This document shows positions 31,615 to 39,156 of a stretch of DNA of 39,156 nt, piece by piece. Every line of letters begins with the position of its first letter. Within the stretch, counting starts at the first letter, position 1. Made by a program: the position numbers and the translations under genes. Source of the stretch: Burkholderiales bacterium (GTDB taxonomy: Bacteria; Pseudomonadota; Gammaproteobacteria; Burkholderiales; Usitatibacteraceae); the NCBI GenBank assembly GCA_014378085.1, contig JACMOJ010000095.1, positions 1-39,156 of the forward strand. The letters are read 5' to 3'. Below the pieces are notes generated by a model. It saw nothing but the letters and a program-made list of their open reading frames with translations. It made no database searches and had not been told where the DNA came from.

Positions 31615-32811
31615 ATGCAGCGAGTTGCGCTATTTCTGTTGGCTTGCATCACGGCGCTGCACGTCAGCAACACCGACGCGGAAGAAGTTCGGATCGGTTT
31701 TGTGTTCGACAAGACCGGCCCCTTGGAGGCCTACTTCAAGCAGACCCAAGCCGGATTTCAAATGGGGCTCGATTACGCGACGGGCGGAAGCATGATGATC
31801 GCCGGCAAGAAGCTCCGCGTGATCGAGCGCGACAGCAAAGGCAAACCCGACGTCGCGAAAGCGCAACTCGCGGCAGCCTATGCCGACGACAAAGTTGCAC
31901 TCGCCGTTGGTGCCGGCGCGTCAGGCGTCACACTGGCCATGCTGCCGGTCGCAGAAGACTATCGAAAGATACTCATCGTTGAACCTGCAGTGGCGGACTC
32001 GATCACCGGTAGTAAGTGGAATAAATATGTATTTCGTACGGGGCGGAACAGTTCGCAAGACGCCATTTCAAATGCGCTTGTCCACGACAAAGCGGGTAGC
32101 AATATCGGCACGCTCGCGCAGGACAACGCGTTTGGCCGCGATGGCATCGGCGCGTTTCGGGCCGCACTCAAATCGGCTAAGTTAGTTCATGAAGAGTATC
32201 TCCCCGCCTCCACTACCGATTTCACTGCGGGGGCGCAGCGCTTAATTGATCGGCTGAAGGATTTGCCGGGGCGCAAGATCATCTTTATCGCTTGGGCGGG
32301 CTCTAGCAACCCATTCAAGATTGCCGACCTCAATCTCAGCCGGTTCGGTATTGAAATTGCGACCGGCGGCAATATCCTGCCCGCGATGTCAACGTACAAG
32401 AATTTTTCAGGCATGGAGGGTGCGACCTACTATTACTATGGCATTCCCAAAAACGCGGTCAATGATGAACTGGTAAAACGTCATCAAGCGAAGTTCAACA
32501 GCCCGCCTGATTTCTTTACCGCGGGGGGGTTCGCGGCGGCGATGGCGGTTGTCACCGCGCTGAAAAAGACCGGTGCGGATGGTAATACCGAAGCACTAAT
32601 CCAGGCCATGCAAGGCATGAGCTTTGAAACACCCAAGGGCACAATGATGTTTCGCACGGAAGACCATCAGGCGCTCCAAAGCATGTATCACTTTCGAATT
32701 CGCAACGACCCTAATCTCGCTTGGGCGGTACCTGAACTGGTGCGCGAGATTAAGATCGAAGACATGAATATTCCCATCCGCAATCAAGCTGGCAAAGGCG
32801 GCAAACGATAA
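31615..32811 (+). CDS. Branched-chain-type ABC transporter substrate-binding protein (Peripla_BP_6)
   Basis: A 398-residue periplasmic binding protein of the LivJ-like family. The start at ATG 31615 gives MQRVALFLLACITALHVSNT, a signal peptide cleaved near TDA. The mature domain begins EEVRIGFVFDKTGPLEAYFKQTQAGFQMGLDYATG, with KLRVIERDSKGKPDVAKAQL and NIGTLAQDNAFGRDGIGAFRAAL following, all typical of type I periplasmic binding proteins. Despite the family name, members bind amides, urea, aromatic acids and other carboxylates as well as amino acids, so the ligand is open. It heads an operon with a polyhydroxyalkanoate depolymerase and a full set of LivGFHM components. An intercistronic hairpin follows its stop. 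Confidence 0.92.
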   Translation: MQRVALFLLACITALHVSNTDAEEVRIGFVFDKTGPLEAYFKQTQAGFQMGLDYATGGSMMIAGKKLRVIERDSKGKPDVAKAQLAAAYADDKVALAVGAGASGVTLAMLPVAEDYRKILIVEPAVADSITGSKWNKYVFRTGRNSSQDAISNALVHDKAGSNIGTLAQDNAFGRDGIGAFRAALKSAKLVHEEYLPASTTDFTAGAQRLIDRLKDLPGRKIIFIAWAGSSNPFKIADLNLSRFGIEIATGGNILPAMSTYKNFSGMEGATYYYYGIPKNAVNDELVKRHQAKFNSPPDFFTAGGFAAAMAVVTALKKTGADGNTEALIQAMQGMSFETPKGTMMFRTEDHQALQSMYHFRIRNDPNLAWAVPELVREIKIEDMNIPIRNQAGKGGKR

Positions 32812-32815
32812 ATTA

Positions 32816-32832
32816 GAACCGCACAGCGGTTC
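32816..32832 (+). promoter_or_regulatory. Intercistronic stem-loop after the binding-protein gene
   Basis: GAACCGC-ACA-GCGGTTC is a perfect 7-bp stem with a 3-base loop, 4 bases after the binding-protein stop. There is no T-run. Such stems after periplasmic binding-protein genes often protect the upstream message or lower expression of downstream genes. Confidence 0.55.
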
Positions 32833-32877
32833 AGCTAGCCAACAGAGTATCAACGCGCCAAAAACCGAGGAGCACAA

Positions 32878-33939
32878 ATGAGATCTGGTAGAACACGCCA
32901 CACCGTTGCCACTGCCGCCACTTTGATTACGAGCGTCGGATTGTTCACTTGCATCACACTGGGTGCCGCACCACTTCCGCAACTCAATATTGACCAAACG
33001 CAAACCACCGTATCCGGTGTTTCTTCAGGCGGATACATGGCGGTTCAGCTGCACGTCGCCTATTCTTCACGCTTTGGTAAAGGTGCGGCAGCGGTGACGG
33101 GCGGGCCGTTCAATTGTGCAGAAGGATCACTCATCAAAGCGCTGACCCGCTGCATGGGGAAGATGTCGATCCCGGTTCCGGAGCTCGTCGCCATCACTAA
33201 CCAGTGGGCCAAAGAAGGAGCAATCGATGCGACCAACAACCTCGCGTCGTCCAAGGTATACCTATTTGCCGCCGCCAACGACACGGTCGTTAAAGAGGGC
33301 ACCACCACAAGTTTGTTTGAGTACTACAAGAACTACGTGAACCCCGCAAACATCGTGATAAAAACAGATGTCAAAAGTGAACACGGCTTCCTTACCGACG
33401 ACTACGGCACCGCTTGCATGAGCAAAGACATGCCATTTATCACCAACTGCAACTTTGACCTGGCAGGCGCAATTTTGAAACACTTGTATGGGGAACTTGC
33501 CGCACGCAAGTCAGGCGCATTAGACGGCAGCATGATCGAATTCGACCAAACTACGTTTGTGGCCGCGAATGGTATGGGCGCAACCGGCTGGGCATATGTT
33601 CCGAAGAGCTGTAGTTCCGGCACGGGTACCAGTGCGGTCTGTCGTTTGCATGTCGCCCTCCACGGCTGCAAACAGAATGTGAGCGAAGTGGGGCAGGTGT
33701 TTGTGCGCAATGCAGGTTATAACCGCTGGGCCGACACCAACAACATCGTAGTGCTTTATCCGCAAACCGGCAAAGGCGCGACCAATGGCTGCTGGGACTG
33801 GTGGGGTTATGACGACGCCAATTATGCAAAAAAATCCGCGCCGCAAATGCGAGCCATCGTTGCCATGATGGATCGCCTTGTCAGCGGCAGCGCGAAACCT
33901 TCCCCCGCGCCATCGGCAAAATCTTCGGCCACCAAGTAA
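32878..33939 (+). CDS. Short-chain-length polyhydroxyalkanoate depolymerase, catalytic domain type 2
   Basis: A 353-residue predicted secreted esterase that would hydrolyse poly(3-hydroxybutyrate) or its oligomers. A basic start and hydrophobic stretch (VATAATLITSVGLFTCITLG) form a signal peptide. The lipase box GVSSG with Ser49 lies near the mature N-terminus, then Asp135 in AAANDTVVKE and His169 in SEHGFLTDDYG. The oxyanion His262 in LHGCKQN comes last. The order Ser-Asp-His-oxyanion is that of type 2 domains. There is no separate substrate-binding domain, as in PhaZd-like enzymes, so short or amorphous polymer is likelier than crystalline. A strong GAGGAG precedes the ATG. It is embedded in the Liv-type importer operon. 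Confidence 0.88.
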   Translation: MRSGRTRHTVATAATLITSVGLFTCITLGAAPLPQLNIDQTQTTVSGVSSGGYMAVQLHVAYSSRFGKGAAAVTGGPFNCAEGSLIKALTRCMGKMSIPVPELVAITNQWAKEGAIDATNNLASSKVYLFAAANDTVVKEGTTTSLFEYYKNYVNPANIVIKTDVKSEHGFLTDDYGTACMSKDMPFITNCNFDLAGAILKHLYGELAARKSGALDGSMIEFDQTTFVAANGMGATGWAYVPKSCSSGTGTSAVCRLHVALHGCKQNVSEVGQVFVRNAGYNRWADTNNIVVLYPQTGKGATNGCWDWWGYDDANYAKKSAPQMRAIVAMMDRLVSGSAKPSPAPSAKSSATK

Positions 33940-33953
33940 CCTGACTGCATTAA

Positions 33954-34742
33954 ATGGCGCTCCTTAGCACCACCGACCTCACCATCCGATTTGGCGGGCA
34001 TGTCGCCGTCAATCGGGTGACGTGTCAATTTGTGCCAGGCACACTAACGGCCATCGTCGGCCCCAACGGCGCAGGCAAGACCACCTACTTCAATCTTATC
34101 TCCGGACAGCTAAAAGCCACCAGCGGCAGCGTGACGCTCGATGGGGTTGACCTTTCCACCCTCTCCGTTTCGGCACGAACCCGCGCAGGAATTGGACGAG
34201 CATTCCAACTCACCAATCTGTTTCCAAACCTGACGGTGGTCGAAAACGTACGTCTCGCCGTACAGGCCAGCCGCACAGGCCCACACCAGCGGGGCCTCAA
34301 TCTGTGGAGCATCTGGAGTGATCACCGTTCGCTCACAGAACGCGCAAGCGAGATCCTCCGCGACGTTGCGATGGAAGATCGCGCTGACAGTGTGGTCGCG
34401 AATTTGCCGCACGGCGATCAGCGTAAGCTCGAGGTGGCGATGTTGATGGCACTTGAGGCGAGTGTGTTTATGTTTGACGAGCCGACCGCAGGCATGAGCG
34501 GTGACGAAGTACCGAAGGTGTTGGACTTGATCCGCAAGTTAGGTCAGGACAAGCGCAACACCATCTTGCTGGTTGAACACAAGATGGATGTGGTTCGCGA
34601 GTTGGCGGACCGCATCATCGTGCTACACAACGGCGCGCTGGTCGCTGACGGCGACCCGGCGACGGTCATCGCTTCGCCGATCGTGCAAGAGGCCTATCTC
34701 GGCGTGGCACCGGCCCCGCATACTTCTCCGGTGGCGGCATGA
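33954..34742 (+). CDS. livG: Branched-chain-type ABC transporter ATP-binding protein, LivG family
   Basis: A 262-residue ATPase of the LivG group. It opens LLSTTDLTIRFGGHVAVNRV. Walker A is GPNGAGKTT, followed by FNLISG. The Q-loop region is GRAFQLTNLFPNLTVVENVRL, the signature is degenerate (LPHGDQRKLEVA, as is normal for LivG), Walker B is ASVFMFDEPTAGMS, and the H-loop lies in LLVEHKMDVV. It follows the depolymerase by 14 bases and overlaps the next ATPase start (ATGA). Confidence 0.92.
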   Translation: MALLSTTDLTIRFGGHVAVNRVTCQFVPGTLTAIVGPNGAGKTTYFNLISGQLKATSGSVTLDGVDLSTLSVSARTRAGIGRAFQLTNLFPNLTVVENVRLAVQASRTGPHQRGLNLWSIWSDHRSLTERASEILRDVAMEDRADSVVANLPHGDQRKLEVAMLMALEASVFMFDEPTAGMSGDEVPKVLDLIRKLGQDKRNTILLVEHKMDVVRELADRIIVLHNGALVADGDPATVIASPIVQEAYLGVAPAPHTSPVAA

Positions 34743-35464
34743 ACGAGCCGCTACTGAGCCTTGCCGGGGTACATACGCATATCGGCGCGTATCACATTCT
34801 GCACGGCGTTGATCTAGCCGTGCCGCGCGGTCAGCTAACCATGCTGTTGGGGCGAAATGGCGCGGGTAAAACAACCACATTGCGTACCATCATGGGCCTG
34901 TGGCGCGCCTCGGCGGGTGTCGTCACATTTGATGCACGCGCCATCACACAATGGACGACGCCACAAATTGCACGCTTGAAAATTGCCTACGTGCCGGAAA
35001 ACATGGGCATCTTTGCTGATCTCACCGTCAAGGAAAACATGTTGCTCGCCGCGACTCAGGCAAACAAGGTCAGCGACATTGATGATGGCCGGCTCAAGTG
35101 GATTTTTGGTTTATTTCCGGCGGTGGAGAAGTTCTGGAACTATCCCGCCGGCAAACTTTCCGGCGGCCAAAAACAGATGCTCGCCGTCGCACGCGCGATT
35201 GTGGAGCCACGCGAACTGCTGATTGTGGATGAACCCAGCAAAGGACTTGCGCCGTCAATTATCAACAACATGATTGACGCGTTTGCGGAACTCAAGGCCA
35301 GCGGCGTCACGATCCTGTTGGTGGAACAGAACATCAGTTTTGCCAAACGATTGGGTGATCACGTGGCTGTGATGGACAACGGCCAAGTGGTGCATCGCGG
35401 CACTATGGCCGCCTTTGCGGCGGACGACGGGTTGCAACAATCGCTGATGGGTCTCACCTTATGA
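34739..35464 (+). CDS. livF: Branched-chain-type ABC transporter ATP-binding protein, LivF family
   Basis: A 241-residue ATPase, partner of LivG. Walker A is GRNGAGKTTTLRTIMG, then IAYVPENMGIFADLTVKENM. The signature is LSGGQKQMLAVARAI, Walker B is LLIVDEPSKGLAPSI, and the H-loop region is ILLVEQNISFA. Length and motif order match LivF. Both ends overlap their neighbours by four bases (ATGA), indicating tight translational coupling. Confidence 0.92.
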   Translation: MNEPLLSLAGVHTHIGAYHILHGVDLAVPRGQLTMLLGRNGAGKTTTLRTIMGLWRASAGVVTFDARAITQWTTPQIARLKIAYVPENMGIFADLTVKENMLLAATQANKVSDIDDGRLKWIFGLFPAVEKFWNYPAGKLSGGQKQMLAVARAIVEPRELLIVDEPSKGLAPSIINNMIDAFAELKASGVTILLVEQNISFAKRLGDHVAVMDNGQVVHRGTMAAFAADDGLQQSLMGLTL

Positions 35465-36483
35465 GCAATACGCTCGCTGACCCTCCGCATCCCCCGGCCA
35501 AACCGGCGCTGGATTTTGACTGGAAACCGCTGCTGCTGGTGCCCGCGTTGGCGTTGCTGGTACTGCCCGCCATCGGGTCACCGTCAACCTGGCTCACCCT
35601 AACCGTGGCCGGACTCGCCATGGGCATGATCATCTTTGTTATTGCCTCCGGACTGACGCTGGTGTTCGGGCTCATGGACGTGTTGAATTTCGGCCACGGC
35701 GTGTTTATCGCGCTAGGTGCCTTCGTGGCGACCACCGTACTCGGCGTGATGCCTGCATGGACCAGCTCCCCCGAGCTTTGGCGTAATCTTGTTGCCGTCT
35801 TCGCCGCGATGCTGGTGGCGATGGCGGTAGCCGGTGCGGTGGGCTTGGCATTCGAACGTGTGCTGGTTCGGCCGGTATATGGTCAGCATTTGAAACAAAT
35901 CCTGATCACCATGGGCGGCATGATCATCGGCGAAGAACTGATCAAGGTAATCTGGGGACCACAGCAAATCCCGTTGATGCTGCCCGAAGCGCTGCGCGGT
36001 GCCGTGATTATCGGCGACGCGGCAATCGAAAAGTTCCGCCTGCTCGCCGTGCTGATTGGGGTGTTGGTGTTTGTCGTTTTGGCGTGGGTGCTGGCGCGAA
36101 CCAAGATCGGTCTACTTATTCGCGCCGGCGTTGAGAATAGTGAGATGGTCGAGTCCCTGGGTTATCGCATCCGCCGCCTGTTTGTTGCGGTGTTTGTGGT
36201 CGGTAGCGCACTCGCCGGACTCGGCGGCGTGATGTGGGGCCTGTACCAACAAACCGTGATTCCACAAATGGGTGCTCAGGTGAACATCCTGATTTTTATT
36301 GTCATCATCATCGGCGGCTTGGGCTCCACTGGTGGGGCGCTCATTGGCGCATTACTCGTTGGCTTGATGGCGAACTACACGGGCTTTTTAGCACCGAAGG
36401 TTGCGTTGTTCTCAAACATCGCGTTGATGATTGCCATATTGCTGTGGCGTCCACGCGGCATTTACCCTGTTGCAAATCGCTAA
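35461..36483 (+). CDS. livH: Branched-chain-type ABC transporter permease, LivH family
   Basis: A 340-residue inner-membrane permease. After a Pro-rich cytosolic tail and a first helix come the LivH landmarks GMIIFVIASGLTLVFGLMDV, NFGHGVFIALGAF, the cytosolic coupling segment RAGVENSEMVESLGYRIRRL, and the late IIIGGLGSTGGALIGALLVG. The N-terminal extension makes it somewhat longer than the E. coli protein. The start overlaps the livF stop. Confidence 0.92.
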   Translation: MSNTLADPPHPPAKPALDFDWKPLLLVPALALLVLPAIGSPSTWLTLTVAGLAMGMIIFVIASGLTLVFGLMDVLNFGHGVFIALGAFVATTVLGVMPAWTSSPELWRNLVAVFAAMLVAMAVAGAVGLAFERVLVRPVYGQHLKQILITMGGMIIGEELIKVIWGPQQIPLMLPEALRGAVIIGDAAIEKFRLLAVLIGVLVFVVLAWVLARTKIGLLIRAGVENSEMVESLGYRIRRLFVAVFVVGSALAGLGGVMWGLYQQTVIPQMGAQVNILIFIVIIIGGLGSTGGALIGALLVGLMANYTGFLAPKVALFSNIALMIAILLWRPRGIYPVANR

Positions 36484-36494
36484 CGGTTGACGCC

Positions 36495-37577
36495 ATGACG
36501 CTAAACAGACTTCTATCCAACGATCTGCCGCGCAGCAAAATTCTCACCGCGGTTTTGCTCACACTCGTCATCCTGCTCGCGCTGGCTCCGTTTATCGCGC
36601 CGGGCGTGAATGCGCTGAGCGTGGCAGCAAAAGTCCTCATATTCATTGTGCTCGTTGCCAGCTTTGATTTGCTGCTTGGCTACACCGGAATTGTCAGCTT
36701 TGCACACACCATGTTTTTTGGCATCGGCGCTTATGGCGTTGCCATCGCATGCTCGCGCTGGGACGCGACATGGCTAAGCCTTTGTCTCGGCATTTTGGCA
36801 GCACTACTGCTTTCACTTTTGTTGGCGCTGGCAATCGGGTTGTTCTCACTTCGTGTGCGCGCGATCTTTTTCGCCATGATCACGTTGGCGATTGCATCTG
36901 CGTTTCAAACGCTCGCATCGCAGTTGTCCGAAATTACCGGCGGTGAAGATGGCCTCAACTTCAAGCTGCCAGACATGCTGGCGTCCGGCTATATGTACAT
37001 AGACCAGCCGATTTTTGGCGTGTCGATTTCCGGACGTTTTGTCACCTACTATATTTTGTTTTTTGCCGCACTGGCCATGGTTGTGGCAATGCTTAGAATC
37101 GTTAACTCGCCGTTCGGCCGGGTGTTGCAGGCCATCCGTGAAAACGAGTTTCGCGCTGAAGCCATTGGTTATCGCGTAGTGGTGTATCGCACGATTTCGA
37201 GCGTTCTCTCCGCATTGTTTGCCACTGTGGCTGGCGTGCTGTTGGCACTCTGGTTGCGTTACAACGGGCCCGACACGTCACTTTCATTCGAGATCATGCT
37301 GGACGTGCTGCTGATCGTTGTTATCGGCGGCATGGGCACAATTTATGGCTCCGTGATCGGCGCCGTGTTGTTTGTGATTGCGCAGAGTTATCTGCAGGAT
37401 TTACTAAAGCTCGGTAGTGATGCCGCCAGCGGGCTGCCGTGGTTAGCCGCCCTACTGTCGCCCGACCGCTGGCTTTTATGGCTTGGTGTGTTATTTGTGC
37501 TGTCGGTCTATTACTTTCCGACCGGGATCGTTGGCAGACTACGCAACCGCGCAAAGCCGACGCCAATAAGCGCCTAA
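36495..37577 (+). CDS. livM: Branched-chain-type ABC transporter permease, LivM family
   Basis: A 360-residue inner-membrane permease. I choose ATG 36495 (MTLNRLLSNDLPRSKILTAV), 11 bases after the livH stop. The frame upstream of it is only livH read out of phase. Landmarks are SFDLLLGYTGIVSFAHTMFF, GIGAYGVAIA, RVRAIFFAMITLAIAS, the coupling segment LQAIRENEFRAEAIGYRVV, and VVIGGMGTIYGSVIGAVLF. It is the last component of the importer. Confidence 0.92.
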   Translation: MTLNRLLSNDLPRSKILTAVLLTLVILLALAPFIAPGVNALSVAAKVLIFIVLVASFDLLLGYTGIVSFAHTMFFGIGAYGVAIACSRWDATWLSLCLGILAALLLSLLLALAIGLFSLRVRAIFFAMITLAIASAFQTLASQLSEITGGEDGLNFKLPDMLASGYMYIDQPIFGVSISGRFVTYYILFFAALAMVVAMLRIVNSPFGRVLQAIRENEFRAEAIGYRVVVYRTISSVLSALFATVAGVLLALWLRYNGPDTSLSFEIMLDVLLIVVIGGMGTIYGSVIGAVLFVIAQSYLQDLLKLGSDAASGLPWLAALLSPDRWLLWLGVLFVLSVYYFPTGIVGRLRNRAKPTPISA

Positions 37578-37680
37578 ATAGCCGCGTCGCAAACCGGGAC
37601 CAGGCGCGGCCAACGCCGAGGCAAACGCAGCCGTCCGTCTCTACCGCCCGCTGCAACCCCAGACCAAACCCCACTGTAGA

Positions 37681-37718
37681 AGGGCGATTTCAGACATTTT
37701 TGCCTGAAAACGCCCGTC
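37681..37718. repeat. Conserved imperfect hairpin, copy 3
   Basis: Left arm GGGCGATTTCAGACA and right arm TGCCTGAAAACGCCC flank TTTT. The right arm GCCTGAAAACGCCCGTC closely matches copies 1 and 2. It lies about 100 bases after livM and may end that transcript. Confidence 0.7.
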
Positions 37719-37789
37719 CAGCGCGGAATTTTAGCATTTCAATCACAACAACGGCGGGTGCCCCGAACCAACTCATTTATATGACCTAC

Positions 37790-37818
37790 TTGACTTTGGA
37801 GGGACGAGTTACTAGCAT
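37790..37818 (+). promoter_or_regulatory. Candidate sigma70-like promoter for the second TonB receptor
   Basis: TTGACT (37790-37795), a 17-base spacer and TAGCAT (37813-37818) lie 75 bases upstream of the receptor ATG. Five of six and four of six positions match the consensus hexamers. There is no experimental support. Confidence 0.4.
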
Positions 37819-37893
37819 CCAGCATGGTCCGAAAAAGCAACTACGAGAGACCTAGCTTTGCACCATTTATCCGCCGCAACGTCAGGAGAAGTT

Positions 37894-39156
37894 ATGAGAT
37901 CGAACCGCCTATTGAATGTGAACGCGCGCGCCTTAAGTTTTAGCACCCTTAGGTCACGCAACACGCGTTCACTGTTGTCTGTGCTCGTCGCCAGCACGCT
38001 CGTGTCCGGAACCGCCTTTGCACAGCAAGCTGCCAAGTCTGATGCAAAAAAAGACGATGACAAACTAGAAACCATCGTTGTCACCGCGACAAAACGTTCC
38101 GAGTCGCTGCAATCGGTTCCAGTGGCCGTTTCGGTTGTCAGTGGAGACGACCTCGAAAAAGCCAATCTCAACAACATGGCAAACATCGTTCAACAATTGC
38201 CGACGGTGAACTACCGCGCCAATGCGTCGAATAAAGACACCGCCCTATTCATCCGCGGCGTCGGTACGATTTCCACCTCCCCGGGGGTTGAGCCGACCGT
38301 ATCTACGGTGGTTGACGGTGTGGTGTTTGCGCGGCCGGGTATGGCCACTCTCGATTTGATGGAAGTCGAGCGCCTTGAAGTCTTGCGCGGCCCACAAGGG
38401 ACGTTGTTCGGCAAAAACGCTTCTGCGGGTGTGATCAACGTTATTTCTAAAGCAATTCCGAAAGCGACTGAAGGTTATGTTGACTTCGGCTACTACGACA
38501 AGAAAGAGACGCGCCTCCGCGCCGGTGTGGCCGGACCGCTGGGCGAGACTACCGGCGGCTCCATAGCGGTTTTTGCTGGCAAATACGACGGTAACGTCAA
38601 GAACGTTTTTTTGAACGAGAACGTTAACGGTTACGACCGCAAGGGCATCCGTGGCAAACTTGAGTTCACACCAAGCGGCGACGTCAAAGTGAATCTGATT
38701 GCCGACTACGCAACTGCCGATGACACCGGCACCCGTGGCCCATACGTTCGCACTTCAACTGCGGCGCTGACCGCCGGCGTGTTGCCGGTCGTGGCTGGTC
38801 TGCAAAACCGTACTGTTGCCACTAACGTTCGCGAACGCGTGGAAGACAACAATGGTGGTGTGTCGGGACAGGTGGACGTCAAATTCGCCAGCGGCACGTT
38901 GACCTCCATCACCGCCTTCCGCCAATGGAAAAACACCCAGTTCCAAGATCTGGACGGCATCAACACCGTCTATAACCAACTGGTGGGGCAAGCCGACCGC
39001 GGGCAACTGGATTCCAAACAAAGCTCGCAAGAATTGCGTTGGGCGTCGAACAAAGGTAGTTTTGTTGACTATGTTGCCGGGTTCTTCTATTTCAACAACA
39101 AAACCGACGAAGTCTATCGCCGCGATGTGACCCGCTGTGCGACCACCGGCACACCG
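37894..39156 (+). CDS. TonB-dependent outer-membrane receptor, N-terminal part (cut by window end)
   Basis: The frame is open from ATG 37894 to the last base, 421 codons with no stop, so the C-terminal barrel lies outside the window. AGGAGAAG stands directly before the ATG. The signal peptide is long, ending SGTAFAQQ. The TonB box-like TIVVTATKRSES is followed by a plug domain with QSVPVAVSVVSGDDLEKA, LFIRGVGTIST, VDGVVFARPG and LEVLRGPQGTLFGKNASAGV. Barrel strands then begin. It differs from the receptor at 29010-31355 but has the same general type of plug. Together they bracket the Liv-type/depolymerase operon. Confidence 0.92.
   Translation, partial: MRSNRLLNVNARALSFSTLRSRNTRSLLSVLVASTLVSGTAFAQQAAKSDAKKDDDKLETIVVTATKRSESLQSVPVAVSVVSGDDLEKANLNNMANIVQQLPTVNYRANASNKDTALFIRGVGTISTSPGVEPTVSTVVDGVVFARPGMATLDLMEVERLEVLRGPQGTLFGKNASAGVINVISKAIPKATEGYVDFGYYDKKETRLRAGVAGPLGETTGGSIAVFAGKYDGNVKNVFLNENVNGYDRKGIRGKLEFTPSGDVKVNLIADYATADDTGTRGPYVRTSTAALTAGVLPVVAGLQNRTVATNVRERVEDNNGGVSGQVDVKFASGTLTSITAFRQWKNTQFQDLDGINTVYNQLVGQADRGQLDSKQSSQELRWASNKGSFVDYVAGFFYFNNKTDEVYRRDVTRCATTGTP

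Larger units (their letters stand above)
37578..37893. other. Intergenic region between livM and the second TonB receptor
   Basis: A 316-base gap with hairpin copy 3 (37681-37718), a candidate promoter at 37790-37818, and a strong Shine-Dalgarno just before the receptor ATG. I see no gene in it. Confidence 0.5.

Overview
The window reads as a chromosomal stretch of a Gram-negative proteobacterium. It encodes lipoproteins, two TonB-dependent receptors, periplasmic binding proteins and a DegP-type protease. I favour a betaproteobacterium, because the gene at 6986-7573 looks like the Betaproteobacteria proteasome homologue (BPH) and the rest of the gene content fits. The taxonomic call is an inference from single genes. 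I see no rRNA, tRNA, CRISPR array, integrase or complete insertion sequence. The GC content appears moderately high throughout, with no obvious foreign island.

Layout. (1) 1-5622, plus strand: succinate-semialdehyde dehydrogenase, gamma-glutamyltransferase, an FKBP lipoprotein, a CinA-type molybdopterin-binding-fold protein, a 32-codon leader ORF and a histidine phosphatase. (2) 5687-7573, minus strand: YceI, an Hsp15-like S4 protein and the BPH-like protease. (3) 7895-15258, plus strand: a peptide-type ABC importer with two paralogous binding proteins, two permeases and two ATPases. (4) 15583-22947: a patatin, a copper P-type ATPase with a DUF2933 partner, a decayed dppF fragment, a tiny lipoprotein ending in a metzincin-like zinc motif, an esterase, a 76-residue protein and a DUF1993 protein. 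(5) 23081-28129: two alpha/beta hydrolases, an M28 peptidase, a DegP-like protease and a GNAT acetyltransferase. (6) 28198-39156: a TetR regulator, a TonB-dependent receptor, then a branched-chain-type ABC importer whose operon contains a type 2 polyhydroxyalkanoate depolymerase, followed by a second TonB-dependent receptor cut by the window edge.

How the parts may work together. Region 3, with gamma-glutamyltransferase, M28 peptidase and GabD, suggests peptide and amino-acid scavenging. Region 6 is the most system-like part. A secreted depolymerase, a periplasmic binding protein, a complete LivHMGF-type inner-membrane importer, outer-membrane receptors on both sides, and a TetR/hydrolase pair together look like a locus for taking up and degrading hydroxyalkanoate oligomers or related esters. 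That function is inferred from context and is not shown by sequence alone.

Non-coding structure is unusually rich. There are paired inverted arrays of a 10-bp unit (1681-1822 and 6787-6953), three copies of a conserved imperfect hairpin at gene 3' ends (5638, 23908, 37681), and short tandem arrays with 7-14 bp periods in several intergenic gaps (7795, 22248, 22293, 22959, 26631, 31423). A perfect hairpin has the ribosome-binding site of the M28 peptidase in one arm (25381-25405).
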